Assembly (NCBI RefSeq): GCF_003711515.1
Contig: NW_021167080.1
Coordinates: 655,200-719,199 of the forward strand
Source of the DNA: Sodiomyces alkalinus F11
Lineage: Eukaryota; Ascomycota; Sordariomycetes; Glomerellales; Plectosphaerellaceae
Length of the DNA: 64,000 bases
Direction of reading: 5' to 3'
The translations under genes were made by a program, and so were the position numbers. The notes beneath the pieces are model-generated. The model made no database searches. It was not told where the DNA came from and saw only the letters and a list, made by a program, of their open reading frames with translations. Shown piece by piece: positions 43,330 through 56,768 of the stretch (the first letter of the stretch is position 1; every line of letters starts with the position of its first letter).

Positions 43330-46228
43330 GACCTACGATAATACCTCTTACTTCCTTATTATCGTAATATAATCGTTTTCCCCTCGCCTCCTAATCGAAC
43401 TTCGTATATACTACTTTAGTTGTCCGTTATTAGTAATAGCAGGTCCGTATTTACGCTCGAATTTGTCTAGAGCGCTAACCTCGGCTAATACCTTAAGCGG
43501 CTCCTAGGTAGGTTTAGTATACCCTTCCTAGTCTACTAGTCCTTCCCTATAAACGCCTTTTCCTCGCCTCTTAGTCCTCGCATAGAGGACTTCTTGTATA
43601 GCCTATTTATTCTTATCTATAGAGTCGCGAATAGACGGTAATTAGGGGTTATCGATAATTCAACCCGGTAAAGGGTTATCGCTTATATATCGTAATAGGT
43701 TAACGTAGAATTAGGGGTAAATCTATAATAGTATAGATAATTCGACTATATAGGGACTAATTACTTTTATAACGCGGTATTTACGATACAGCTAATCGAG
43801 CTTTTATAAGGGGCGTAGCGTTAAGTAGTTCCTTAATAAGAGCTAAACTAGATTCTATACCTTAAACTATTCTACTAGTAAGCGCTCTTTATTCCCCGAG
43901 TCCTTATTCTATAACTATATTAATATTATTATAGCTTAGGCGAATTCGGTTATTTCTTATAAGCGATATAGTAAATTATACGCTAAAAACTCTTACGGGT
44001 TATTTAGTGGCTTTTTATTTACTTAAATCGGGTCGATATAGTACCTATACTTAGGGAAGAATAGGCCAAGGCTAGTCGCTAAGCTCTTGCGGTTACTTAA
44101 GGCTAACTAGGCCGCGGGTAATAGGCGATCCTAATTGTTTTAGGCGTAGTAAACGAATACTTATAGGTACGCCTATACTATTTAGTTTATCCCTTTAGTC
44201 ACTTTATCGGTTTAGAGGTAATAGGCGGTACTAAGCTTCCTTATAATATACACGAGGTCGTAAAAAAACTTCTAAAATCGGCTTATCTAATTCGACCCTT
44301 AGGTACTAATTATTAACCTTAGTATATCGTGGAATTAGAAGTAGTAGTAGAGGAACCGTTCTACGTAGGCCTCCGTCTTTATCGTCTTTATCGCTTTAAG
44401 CGTTATGGCTTTTATTAATCGGTCGGTAATAACCTAAAGGTAACGCGCTTTCTTTTTGCCGGCCGGGGGAAGGTCTATTATAAAGTCTATAAATAGGTCG
44501 CTCCTAATATATTCTGGAACGGGAAAATAATATAGGAGACCTCGCTTAGCGTTCCTTTATATATAGCCTTTTCCGTATACGTTATAATTCCGTATAAACC
44601 GATATATATCTTTATTTATACCCGGCTGGAAAAGCCTACGCGCTATTAGGGCGATAATATTTTCTCGCCCTAGGTACCCGCTAATCACCGAACTATAAAT
44701 AAAATTAAATAACCTTTCCTTATAGCGTTAAATCTTTATTTAAACCTAGTACCTAAATACGGTCTTGGAATAATAATAGCCTAAAAGGCGATACTAAGTA
44801 TTCCGCGATCTATAACTATAGTTTAAGCGCTAATCTGAACTAGCACTCCCCTTTAAGTATAGCGTTAAGGGCGCCTTAGTACTACGGGTTAATCGGTAAT
44901 ATGTCTTCCTATAAGTATTATAATTCGCTATCTACGTTAAAGATCTTCGGAGTATCCGTTAGGCGATATATCTTTAGTAGAATCGCGGAATCCGGGATTC
45001 ATTATGTATAATAAGCTTATTCGCGCTTATCCGTTATACCTTAAGGTTTATCCTGCTAATAGCGCGATAACGTATTAGCTATCGTATTATCCTTCCCTTT
45101 ACGGTATTTGAGTATAAAGTCGAATTAGGTAAGCTTACCGACCTAATGGCTTTATTGCTCCGTAAATGTTTATTTCTTTATAAAGTACTCTAAAGCCTTA
45201 TAGTTAGAGAGGACTATAAATTAACCGTAACTAACTAGTTTAGTTCTCCGCGCCGTTAAATAGCTTATCTCTTCATCGTGAATCTAGTAGTTCTACTCGG
45301 CTATATTGAGTCGTCTTAAGTAGTATATAACCACGTAATAATATTCTTTTACGTCTTCTTAGACTAATTCTCTATCTACTATAAAGTCGGAGCAGTTAGT
45401 CTTAATAAATATCTTATTTATAGGGTCCTCCTATAATAGTATCGGTCTTTTTATAAACTTTACCTTAGTAGTCTAAAAGGCCGTTTCTTCCTTAGAGTCT
45501 TATCGGAAGGTTTAGTCCTTTTTTATTAGCGCTACTAAAAAGGCGGTAATCGCGGAGAAGTCTTTTATAAAGATTCGGTAGTAATTCATAAACCTAAGGG
45601 AACTTCGTACTCCTTTTACCGATATTAGCGTTTCCTATTCGCGGATTACTCGGAGTTTCTCGGGGTTTTATATAACTCCCTCGGCCTACGGGAACTATAA
45701 ACCCTAAGTATTTAACGGTCTTTATACTAAACTCGTACTTAGATAGGTTAAGGTTTAGACACGTGTTGGCTAAGGCTCGGAGTACCTATCTAGCCTTCGC
45801 CTTATAATTAGCCTTACTCCCGCTGGTATAAATGAGGATATAGTCTATATAGACCGTTATAAAGTCGTTAAGATAGCGTTATAGCGTTTTATTAATATAT
45901 TATTAGAAGGTCGCCGGTACGTCGCTTAACCCGAAAGGATATATTAGCGATTCGCAGAGTCCGAACCTAGTATAGAACGCCGTTTTATATTCGTAACCTA
46001 GTATTATCCTAATCTTATAAAAGGCGACTATAATATCGAGTTTCGTAAACCACTTCGCTTTTATAAGATTATATAAGGTTTCCGTGATTAACGGTAAGGG
46101 GTAACGGTCTTAACGGGTAATCGCGTTTAGCGCGCGGTAATCATAAGAGAAATATAGTCCTCTCCTAGGCTTTTATACGAATAATACGGGTATTACGGCT
46201 TCTAAGTTACCCGCTCGGATAAAGCCCT
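43330..46228 (-). pseudogene. Gypsy B integrase, RNase H and RT (broken)
   Basis: Aligned to Gypsy A: integrase core near 44400-44520 (ctttttgccggccggggg corresponds to the A segment giving DLLLAGEKK), RNase H about 44850-45440, RT about 45440-46228. The RT active site lies near 45840-45870 on the - strand. Many RIP-type stops. The RT 5' part was separated by element C. Confidence 0.78.
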
Positions 46229-46569
46229 TAATATGCCCTATCTAGGTATATCTCTGGCCAGCTAGTACTATCGGACCTAGGGCTTTTAGGCTTCGGAATA
46301 GCGACCTTGAGGTATAGAAAATAGGGTGTAATAAAGATATCCTCTACTAATCTAAAGGCGGGCCTACCGGGAATATATCCTCGGCGAGCCCCGGACTATC
46401 TATTTCTCTATACGACCGGTCTATTCCTGATATTCGGGGCTATACGCGCGTTTAGGGATCTTAGTCCAGTTCCTAAACGTTTATTTAGGTAGTAGCCGAT
46501 ACGCTTTATACGTTCGTATAGTGCCCGGCGCGTAAGGACTATCCGTGTGTATAGTCTTCCGGCGTATTA
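46229..46569 (-). repeat. 3' LTR of element C
   Basis: 341 bp, near identical to 56769-57109, for example gtgcccggcgcgtaaggact in both. Left flank is target copy gccct. Confidence 0.9.
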
Positions 46570-49360
46570 TATACCCCGGGCAAAAAGAGCCCTGTGTCCC
46601 GCGGGCGTCCTAGGGAGCTATCAGGCGATATAGTATACTAACGTGGTCGTGGTCGGAGTAACGGATATACCGGACCGAGTAGTTATTACTTATAACCGGT
46701 TATAAACGGACAGTATTTATAATAAAAGAAAATAGGGGATAGAACGTGTTACGCGCTTACTACGCTATCTACTAACTTCTCCTTTATACTACGTTTATAG
46801 CTATAGGATCCGGATACGCCTTATACATCTGCTAATTAACGGGGGAAATTAGGTAAAGAGGGGATAGAATATATAAAAACGAAAAACACTAACTAAAAGC
46901 ACCTCTTAGGTTCCTTTTTTACGATAGCGCACCTATACGCCGTCTTTTCCTGCTACTATACCCTTTTTATCGTAGGCTTAAAACTATATAATCGTACTAA
47001 TTAATATAAAATATACGCCTTTTCTTTTTATCTACCCGTATACCGAATACTAAATATAAAATACGAGAATTAGAAGAATATTATATATCTAACCCTAAAA
47101 TACTTTTTTCTTAGACTTCCTTTACCTACGGTAACTCTTTATTGCTATCTAGGAAACCCTAGTTTTCCTTATTATAGCCGAGGATACTCTTAACGGCGCT
47201 ACTGCCTAGTTTTATAGTATATCTATCGATCTTATTATAGTCGATATCGTACGATAAGAGTAGACTTTTACTACCCGGCTAGTTATAGTGCTAGGCTAGG
47301 ACGTTTATATAGATTATTAGGTCCTACGCGCGTATCGGATATATAGTAAAGCGGTTAGCTATAGTCGCATGTTTATCGGTATCTGTAATACCGTTAGGGT
47401 TAAGTCTAGTAATCTAGGTATAGTCTTTTATACGCTAGACACCGAGTAAGAACGGTAAACCGATAGCGTTCTAGGTCTTATTAGGTATAATATTATTTAT
47501 AACGAATTTTTTAACTTACGCCGTGACCGACACCGGTAGGATAATACCCTAACCGCGCTAGAAAAAGGTTACTAACCACTATTTATTATATATAAACTCC
47601 TTTAATATAAACGCGGCGCCGGAGTTAAATAGATATTTAGCTAGATACTTATATCCTATTATCTAGATTATCTCTTTACCGGAGCGCGCTATAAAGTGCT
47701 TAGGTAATAGAGAGCTTATATATCCTTAGTAAGGATATTTAGTGCTAGTGGATAGGGTGGCCGAAGGCCTGGCCCTCGCGGCTTAAGGGGTAGCAGTGTT
47801 ACTTATACGGAGCTAAGCGAGGATATCTATAGTATACTGGATACTAGGCGTTACTGTTTATAAGGGTATCTATAGAAATTACGCGATGGATATTATAAGG
47901 GGCTAGATAAGGCTATAGTAATCCCGTATACCTATAAAGAATATAGCATTATCCACCTTATTCCCGTAGCGAGCTTTTATAGCGCTCGCTAGACTTAGAG
48001 CGAGGTAGGCTAATTTATTTATCTCCTATAAAACTCGGGCGGGAACTATCCTATTAGTTATAGGTATTTACGCGGGCTTATTTAGGGTAGTAATATTAAT
48101 AGCATTTATACCTACGGGTATAGGGAATAGAATAGGGTTACCGATATTTTACTAGTTCTATAGCATGACTAGTCTAGCGCTCCGGGGTACTAAGGGCGTA
48201 TTTAGTAGGAAGCGCCTGTCTAGGCCCTAAGGGGCGTTATAATAAGGTATACTAGTAAGGTATTACTTAAATATTTACTTAGGCCTAATCTAATTCGTTA
48301 CGTCTAGGTTATAATCTAGTAAGAACTAAGGCTAGGGGTAGGTAAGGGTAAGCGCTTTAGCGTTATCGGTGCTAACTACGCGGTTAGACTTAAAGGTAGG
48401 AGCGAAAACCGTTCGATATAATACACGATTAAGGGGGTTATTATATCCTAACACGACGGCATAGTTTTAGTAATCTATAATAATTTCATTATTATCTTTA
48501 CGCTAAATACAGAACACGGCGCCCGATATAGAGAGCTTAGCGATAAGTAAACTCTTATTACCGAATAGTATAATAGCACGAAAATAGCCCTTAAACGGTA
48601 AACCCTCGCCGGTTCTACCACCCTAAAAATATTTACAAACTAATACTCGAATATAATATCCTTTAAACGGTTTACCGCTAATAGGTATTCTACTATAAAC
48701 TAACGGGCTATAAATACTAACTGTCTAGAGTATATTTAGCGGGTATAATTAAAAAGCGAAAGGAAAAGTATATATATATAATATAATAAGATCATAACTA
48801 AGGAGTATAGTTATTTACTTGGTAGTGGATATATAAGGGTCTTCGGTAACTATACTACTTATAAAGCTTACTATAATAATAAAGAGTAGGAGAGTATAAG
48901 AGAGGGCGGTTTTAGTATGAATTTTATACTCGGTTTAGGGGCCTAGCTAATCTAGCGGGGCGGCGTAGAGTTTTTTATTATTCTATATTATTTCGGTTAC
49001 GCGTGCCTTCCCTTTAAATATAAGACGATAGCCCTTATACTTTCCTCCTTACTTTCCTTACTATACGTGAATAGCGTTTAATTACCGTGGGTAATTCGAG
49101 TAGTGACTTTAGTGAGTTACGCAGCTATACGGCTATACTAGTAATCGTTAAAGATTCTTTACCCCGAGCGTTCTTTAATACTCCGAGTCCCCCGATATCT
49201 TCTAGTTCGAGTACCTTATTCGCCTTTACTCCCTTTATTATTACTTATAGCGTCTTTAAGACTTTTTATCGTTCCTTAAAGGCTTTAACTATTTCTAGTA
49301 TGTTTATAGCTTCCTTTAGTATCTAAATGTTATACTAACTAAGCTATCCTTTCTATCGAA
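46570..49360 (-). other. Extra 2.8-kb segment between integrase and 3' LTR of element C
   Basis: The - strand has long, protein-like but stop-broken stretches. One near 47585-47640 reads FNSGAAFILKEFI, reminiscent of a D-S/T-G-A aspartic protease box, and an N-terminal gag-like stretch may lie near 49060-49330 (RNSLKSLLELPTV). It could be a fragment of another retroelement or an added gene of element C. The + strand 79-codon open frame at 49087-49326 overlaps it. No firm call. Confidence 0.25.
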
Positions 49361-50173
49361 TTAGGTACTCGGTACGCGGCTTACCGCGACCTTTCTTCGT
49401 GACTTTTTTTATCCAGGATAGCGTTAATCTTATAATACTTATATAAGTCGCGTTACTTATATTTATCCTTATTAGGGTTATTAAGATAAACGGGTCCTCT
49501 ATTAGTTATCCGGCCGGGGAATAGGTCTATACCCGGTTCCTTTACCGGTTATAGATACGTAATACTAATAACGGGATAGATATTAAGCGTTATAGGTAGT
49601 TTTAGTAGGTATACTAGTAGTAAGACCTATTCCTTAACCTTAAATAGTTATATTTATTACTAACTAAGCTTTATCGAGGGTTTACTAGGTAGTAAATAGC
49701 TATACCTAAGCTTAATAAAGACGAAGTCCCCGGGAGCGAACCGAATACTACGGTGCTTTTTATCGTATAGCCTTTTTCTATATATCTAGGCTATAACGAT
49801 AGATAGTTTAGCGTTTTCCTAGAATAGTTCCCGCGCGAACCACGGGTTTATATTACCAATTATATCGAGGGGACTATTTATCTGTATACTATATAGTAGT
49901 TTATTTAGTAAGTACCCTAAGACTTCGCTAAAGGCGTTATTTAGATTAAACTATAACGCGACGATACCTTTCGTTTACGGTATATCTGGATATATAGCGA
50001 GGAATATACGGATAGTAATCTTAACTATCTAATTCTTTTATTCGGATAGTCTATTAGTCTACGGGTGCTATACTATTAAGAACTTAAGTAATATACCCGC
50101 CTCCTTTTAGAGTGCTATCTAAAAGGCGGATAGGAATTTAGGGTTATAATCTAAGATAATCCCTCGGGGAATA

Positions 50174-51084
50174 TGTTAAAGGTGTCTTTGTATAGAGTGG
50201 CATAATAGTGATTAACCGACACATCCTAAGTGAATAGTGGTTCGTCTATAGGTAAGGGGTCTTAGAATGCTTAGATTATTCGTTACCCGCCTTAAGAAAG
50301 AGGTCCCTAAGGCGCTCCTTTTATAGCTATCCGGGGTCTAACTAGAATCCTCCTATCTCTCCCCGGCTAACTCCCTTAATATAAGACTATTATACCTGAT
50401 ATCTTAACCTTTATCCTCCTGTTAACTTTTAGTAGTCTTACCTCTAACTTTCTGTGGCCTAATATCTAGGAATCTGGATATAGCCTCGGCTCTTCTAGGT
50501 CGTGGTGATATCCCTCGTGGATACTATCCCTTAGCTGGATAATAGCGAGACTATAGCGACGACCTGTTAATTCCAGGTGTGCCTGCTACTAGATAGGCCC
50601 TTCTAGATCGTGGACCTAAGTCGTATAGATGCTATCCCTTAGCTATATAATAGCGATACTAAGGCGACGACCTGTTAATTCCTGATATATCTGCTGCTAG
50701 TGGGTAGGTCCTTTAAGGTCGTAGATATAAGTCTCGTGGATACTATCCCTTAGCTATATAATAGCGAGACTATAGCGACGACCTGTTAATTCTAGGTATG
50801 CCTGCTATTGGACAGGCCCTTCCAGATCGTGGATATAAGTCTCGTGGATACCATCCCTCAGCTATATAATAGCGAGACTGTGGCGACGACCTATTAATTC
50901 CAGGTATGCCTGCTGTTGGATAGGCCCTTCCAGATCGTGGACATGAGTCTCGTGGATGCCATCCCTCAGCTATGCTATCGAGATGGTGCCGTATTGATAA
51001 CCGGTTGGTCCGTGATATGTCGGCTGTTGTTGACCCGATAAGCTGAGTACATCTTATCGTCCCTTGCTTAGTATGTCCGTGACA
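50174..51084 (+). repeat. Intact 911-bp solo LTR with 5-bp target duplication
   Basis: Starts tgttaaagg, ends ccgtgaca, flanked by gaata on both sides (50169-50173 and 51085-51089). No internal coding region, so it is the product of LTR-LTR recombination or a non-autonomous element. It is less RIP-mutated than its host: TG and CA steps are visible. The orientation is arbitrary. A second, fragmented copy is spread over 1683-27222. Confidence 0.85.
50497..50975 (+). repeat. 108-110-bp tandem subrepeats inside the solo LTR
   Basis: Units starting (a)g(a/g)tcgtgg occur at 50497, 50605, 50715, 50824 and 50932. Each contains ctatataatagcga and gcgacgacct(g/a)ttaatt. Differences between units are mostly transitions. 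Confidence 0.9.
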
Positions 51085-51779
51085 GAATACCTTAGTTACC
51101 GAGCTAAAGGAACTAAAAGAGGATATAAGCCTAGTCCTCCGTAGTATAGGAGCTATACCCCGGAATAAAGAGGGTAGTTTTAGTGAATGTATCCGTTACT
51201 ATAAGGAGGGAGTCGAATAGTGGAAAGCCCTCCTTTTACTAGGGAGAGCTAGCTAAGGGCACCTTAGATAAGCTAATAATAAATTCTATAATAATAGTAT
51301 AGAATAGAATAAGGGGAGTTATAATTAGGTATATCTCGCCGAGCGGGCGTTAATAATTAGTCTAATTAGTAGCGTACGTCGTGTAGTTAGCGATATAGGT
51401 CTTAATTTCCTTACGGAGCTTAGGAATAGCGAATCGGCTAATTAGCTTATACTAGGTTTTATTAATGCTAAAGTAGTAGCGTTTATCGTGAGCGGCCTAA
51501 ATAAACTCCTAATATAGGCAGAATAGGATATAAAGCCAACGCTTCCCGCTTTATTCAAAATTGTAAAGGAGATTATTTTCGAACTTAAAAGGAATCTTAA
51601 CCGGCGGATTATAATCCTTTAATTAAGTAAAGATAAGTCCTTATTTAGTACCGTTAGTATAACCATCGCTAATTCTTTATTATAGATTAGCGTTTATTTT
51701 AAGCTCGAAGAAGTAATAAATAGCCTAATCGCGCTAAATCCGTTTTAGTTCCTTATTATCTTCTGCTTCTAAAGGGTTT

Positions 51780-53620
51780 ATTATAGGTAGCCGTGATAAG
51801 GCGTTAGCTATAACGTTTATTTTCCCGGGGATATACCAATAGTCTAACTAGAATTAGTAAAGGAACTCCGAGGAAAGGATAAGCTTTATATTTAACCTAG
51901 TCTTATCTATACTAGATAGTGTGGTGGACTTTATAATACTAACGGTAGTGGCGTAGTCTATAAGACTAACGGTCGGATTATAATAAGCGGACTAAATAAT
52001 AGTTCGGGTCTTATAAATAGCCTATACTAGGTAGGCAACCTTTAGTTTAGTCGGCTAATACTTCTACTCGGCTATATTAAGACCTTTACTAATATAGAGC
52101 ACTAAACGAATAACGGTCTTACTAATAATACTTTTAGCGAGCTATTTAGTTTTATTAATAAGTTAGAATAGTATAGCGGAGAACCCGTACTCCTTAAAGG
52201 TGTTTAGCTAGATAATGAGGATCTTCCTTAGGTTATAGTGTAAGAGGTAGACATTCGAGGTAAGTATATCCGTAATATCCTTAAATAACGCTATTTCTTT
52301 AGCCGTAAGCTTAAATACTATTCGTTTAGTATAGGCCTTATATACTTAGCCCTAATCCTTTCCGAGCTAATAAGCCTCCGCGAGTAGGGTAATCTTCTTT
52401 TATTAAAGGGAGACGATTCGGTAGGCGAACCTCGGGATAAGGTGCTATAGCTACCCGGTTATACTAATCGATTACTCGAGCAATTAGAGCGATAATAGCG
52501 GATAGATTCTTTATAGGGTATTAGTGCGTTCCTTCCTATTAAAGAGGCCTAAAGTATTAACCTTAAATCCTAAAAGCTATACTGATAGGTAGCTAATAAA
52601 GGATTTACCCGGGGAGATAGAGATCCGTTTCTGGCTAAATAACGATAATACGGTCTTTAGGTGCTAGGCGTATTCCTCCTCGGTATTTAAGGCTATAACG
52701 ATATCGTTAATAAAGACGGTAGCAAATTTCTTATATAGTCGGAGTAGCGTATCTATATAGTGCTAGATATAAGCTAGCGAATTACGGAAGTCTATAAGCG
52801 CGACCTTCGAACGCTTTTATCCTTAATACGAGATAATAGTAAACCTTTCACGGTACGGCTTATATACCGGGAATTAGTAAAAAAAGGCTCGAGTATTAAT
52901 AACAGAGATAAACTTCTTTCCCCGGAAACGCCGGATTACCTTATTCTATAACGGTATCGGGTATATATCGGGAATAATAACTATATTTAGGGTATAGAGA
53001 TTAACTACTATCCGGCCTTTACGCTTCCTGTTTATAGTTCGCTATATAATAAATATTAGGGCCCCGAATAGTATAGGCTAAATCGGCTATTCTATTCGTC
53101 CTTACTTATAGAGTTCGTTAAGGGTCTTATCTAGAAATCGCTAGTTATTACGGCTAAGGGGATATAGCTTCTAGCTAATCTTCTAATTATATTATCCGTC
53201 GACTAAAGGGACTTTTATATACTCCTCGGGAGGTATATCGACGATACCTTAATCAGTCTAAATCTTCGGATACTTTTTAACGATTTTACTAAACCGGCGT
53301 ACGAACCGGTTACTATAATAGTAGATTATTACCCCCTTTTTAGTAATCTCCGTAAGGGCGTTTAGGCTTTTAGCGATACTTAGCTTACCTTCGGGAGTAA
53401 TATACCCACGGCAAACGTCCCCTTCGGCCTTACTAAGCGGTTCTTCCTCTATACGCTTAAGTAGGATATCTTACGCGTTATCGCGGTTAGTATACTAATA
53501 ACTATCTACCTAGAATAGCTTTACGTAACTTAGCTTAGTGCCTTTAGCTATAACTAGTAGCCGGTTATCAGTATTAAGGATAGGTAGTATAGACTAATTA
53601 TTAAGGATATAGTTTAAAAA
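51780..53620 (-). pseudogene. Element C reverse transcriptase and RNase H (broken)
   Basis: The - strand RT active site reads FATVFINDIVIALNTEEEY (about 52660-52735; family VYLDDIVIFS-T-EEH), then HLKTVLSLF, SPGKSFISYLSV and LLGFKV. RNase H runs toward 51780, with GFSAILF near 52150 and the GKINVIANALSRLP end near 51790-51840 (family G--N--ADALSR). Catalytic Asp-to-Asn and W/Q-to-stop changes are present. Confidence 0.8.
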
Positions 53621-54299
53621 GCCTTTTATATCCAGGAAAAACTCTATAGAATTAAGGTTAATATCGGGCTTATCGATTAGCATGCACCTATACGTTTATA
53701 GCGGGATAACTAAACGTTCAGCGGCCTTAAGTTTCCGCTAGATTAGAGAATATTTAGCGAATACCCTTGCGGGAACCGTTAGGTCCTAGTAGGCGCTAAT
53801 ACGAATAGCTTCCTACGTATTAAGGATATCTAGCCTATTAGGATAATTAAACTCCTATCCTAGGAGAAGACGGGCATCGAGCTTAGGTATAATCCAGGCC
53901 CTAAAATATAGGCGGCTAATCTTTTTCTTATTACCTACTATATCTTAAACTAGCACGGTAAAGGTAGTCTATCCTAGGGTCTTTATCGATCCTATACCTT
54001 ATAACACGGCGCGTTTAATAGGATTAATATACTTATCGGGAAATCGACTAAGGAGCTATTAGCTTACTATATAGCGGGAGGCTCCTAAGTTAATATCAAT
54101 ATCGAACGGTACGCCTATAGGGGAACCACGGGCTTAAATCCGGGCGACGTATACCCGTAGGGATTATTAGAAGGGTCCCCGACTTCCTAAACGGTACCGT
54201 TAATTAACGGCGAGCCTTATCAGCTCTACTCCTTTAATCGGTCTAGCTAGGAGTAGGTCTTCTTATACCGGATAGTCTCTGGATTTAATCTTATAGGTT

Positions 54300-56700
54300 A
54301 GTAGTATTTACTATACTCCTAATATACTTAGTAGAGATTAGCGTACTTAGGTATAAATACGGGTCTATTAGCGACCTAATATAGTTAGTTAATTTATTTG
54401 CTACCCGCGCTATTATTATCCTTGGAGTCCACGGAACCCTTAGAGTTCCCCTTGGTATAGTAATACTCGGGTTCTATATTAGCTTTATCTCCGGATATAG
54501 ACTTAGTAACGGCTTCTTCGGCAGAGGCGTTAACCTAGTCTTAAGAATAGTTATAGCGACGCTCTCCATATCGGCGATTAGACTATTTATTAGCGTTATT
54601 AGTTAGGAGTCGCTAACCCTTATTATTAGTATAACGGTTAGTATTCGGCGTAGGTAGCACGCGATTCTTACTTTCGTAATAGAGCTAGCTAGGATTAAGG
54701 GAATAGCGGTTAGGCTACGGCGTATAGCGGCGCTTAGGCGTTAGATTAGAGTGTTTATTATAGTACCGCGGCGCGGATTATTAAACTACTATAATAGGGG
54801 ATAAAGCATTATATATTCCGCGGTCTGGCTTAAGAAAGCTATATCGGCTAATATAATACTTCTAAACTCCTTAGGTATAGTTCCGGTATTATCCTAGTAT
54901 TAGGTTTACTAGGGAATTTAAGAAGTCGGCTAACTTTACCTCGGATCCTGGTTAGATTATAGTCGCGGCTAGGTTAGCGTTAAGCTTATCCTAAATAATA
55001 GATAGGAGCTTTCCCTAGGGTTTATCGGTAGCCTTCGCGAGTCGGGCGACCCTATTAGCGAATACGCGGATATTATAGCGGTTTATAACGTCTTTTAGGG
55101 TATACTTTACCCTATATAATCGGTACTTAGCTTCTTCGTGCGGGAGCCAGAATCGGCTCTCTAAACTATCCTTTTAGTCTTTTAGGGTAATGTTTTTATT
55201 ATACTATTCGCGGAGTCTAGGGTTTATAGTTATAAGCTATTTATAGGCTTTACTTAGTAGGTAGCGGGAGATACCGCAGGTAAAGGCTTTAGTATACCCG
55301 GGGCGTATCCCGGCGTACTACTTTATAGGGTCCGTAAAGCGGAATATATTAAGGAAAACTAGCTTAGTGCTTTCTATATAGATATCCTAGGTAGCGGTAA
55401 AGTATTCTAGCTGGTTAAAGTATCTAAGGTTATCCGCCTTAAAGCGAACCTAGGGTTATTACGACTACGATCCGTACTAGAGTTCGCCGATAATAGCTAG
55501 TAAGTCCGATTAGCGTATATACGTTTAGTCTCCACCTGTAAGGGGCGGCTAAGTAAGCGTTAAAGGAGGGGGAGGTATCTTATCCGGCGGTCCGGTACTC
55601 TAGCGGATATTTTAACGGCTAAGTCCGGGCGCGTCCGCGCTAGATACCGTGCTTTTAGAGTTAACCGGGTAATCGGCCGAAAAGGCGCGATTAGGGGTAT
55701 CGGACGTTTAGTATTCTATAGCAATTCAATAATAAGTAATAGTTTTAGCGACAGATATATAGGATATAGGCGATTAGTATAAGGAGGTTTTATTAAGGGA
55801 GTATATTAATTCCTCCTCCTTAATTATAGGTTCCTTATCCGTTATCTTTATAGTAGGATAGATTAGGAGTATAATAGGTTTTATTATAGTGAATAATAGT
55901 TCCCCTAGCTCTCCTATAATCTTAAGGCGACGTCGACTACCTAGCTTTTATATCCTAAGCCTTATTATAATAAGCTAGGCAGAGCTAAATAAAGTAGAGT
56001 TAGTATTAGCAGAGCTAGCACTAATAAGGCTAGCCCTAGTAAGACTAGTACTAGTAAGGCTCCCTCCGATATAGTTAATTAGGTTAGCCTTAGGATTTAG
56101 CTCGCCCGTATAAGGAGCGGGACTAATAGTAAATAGTCGTATAGGTTATTTCCCCTTAATATCGCGGGGTTCTCCTATACCCGTTAGGATCTCCCTATAA
56201 GCGGGTTCTCTATTTAGCTATTTTTCGAAGGCGTCTATAAAGTTACCTAGTCTTCGGATCTATTTCTTTAGGTAGGATATATCGGATACGGACTCCAATC
56301 GCGAGATTCTTCCTTTTAAGGTTAGGCCGCTCGCGCCGGCTATCCTTAGGGCGTACACGGCCCTCTTAGCTATATTAAGTAAAGCTATATCTTCAGGCAT
56401 AAGGAGATTAGCTATAGGGTCCGGGAAATTATCTAAGAATGTAATAAGACTTTTCGCACTTTTAGCGTTTCGCGGATAAGGATAGTCGTTAAGGAGGTTT
56501 ATATCGGTTATAATAGCGGAGCTTTAGGTTCTACGGTAAGTTTTTTATTTAGCAGAGTTAGTATAATCGCTAAACCTATATACGAATAGTAGGCCGTGGT
56601 TCTTATATACTCTACGCCTTAGTCTAGTAAAGGAGAGGCGTTTTCGCTTAGCGTGCCGATAGTTATCTGGTTCTATTAGTATACTATATATCTATATAGT
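54300..56700 (-). pseudogene. Element C gag/protease region (broken)
   Basis: A long - strand region between RT and the 5' LTR, in the gag/protease position. Parts read as hydrophilic protein (for example DKANIEPEYYYTKGNSKGS near 54440-54500), but no zinc knuckle or protease box was identified with confidence. Confidence 0.45.
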
Positions 56701-56768
56701 CGTAGGATATATAGCTCGCGTTAAGCGGCGGTACCTAAACCTTACTCGAAAGCTTAGTTACTACTATT

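Larger units (their letters stand above)
41373..46228 (-). mobile_element. Gypsy B, 3' part up to element C
   Basis: Same family, orientation and order as Gypsy A: 217-bp 3' LTR (41373-41589), purine tract, antisense gene-like stretch, integrase, RNase H and RT. It is interrupted in the RT region at 46228 by element C. Its next 40-50 bases appear after element C (57115 to about 57157), where LINE copy 2 cuts it again. The 5' LTR is not in the window. Confidence 0.88.
49360..51780 (-). pseudogene. Element C integrase (broken, split by a solo LTR)
   Basis: The - strand after the LTR reads GIPRGIILDYNPKFLSAF (family IPR-IISDRDPKF), then a weaker HPQTDRLSE block (family YHPQTDGQSE). The C-terminus near 49380-49420 reads RGKPRTEYLIR*KG, matching the R-GR--YLVKWKGY end of a chromodomain. 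Upstream (51085-51780) is the N-terminal part. The solo LTR at 50174-51084 interrupts the catalytic core. Confidence 0.75.

Noticed and set aside
49087..49326. Ser-rich 79-codon + strand frame in element C
   Set aside because: No family resemblance, and the - strand over the same bases also reads as protein; a chance frame is more likely.
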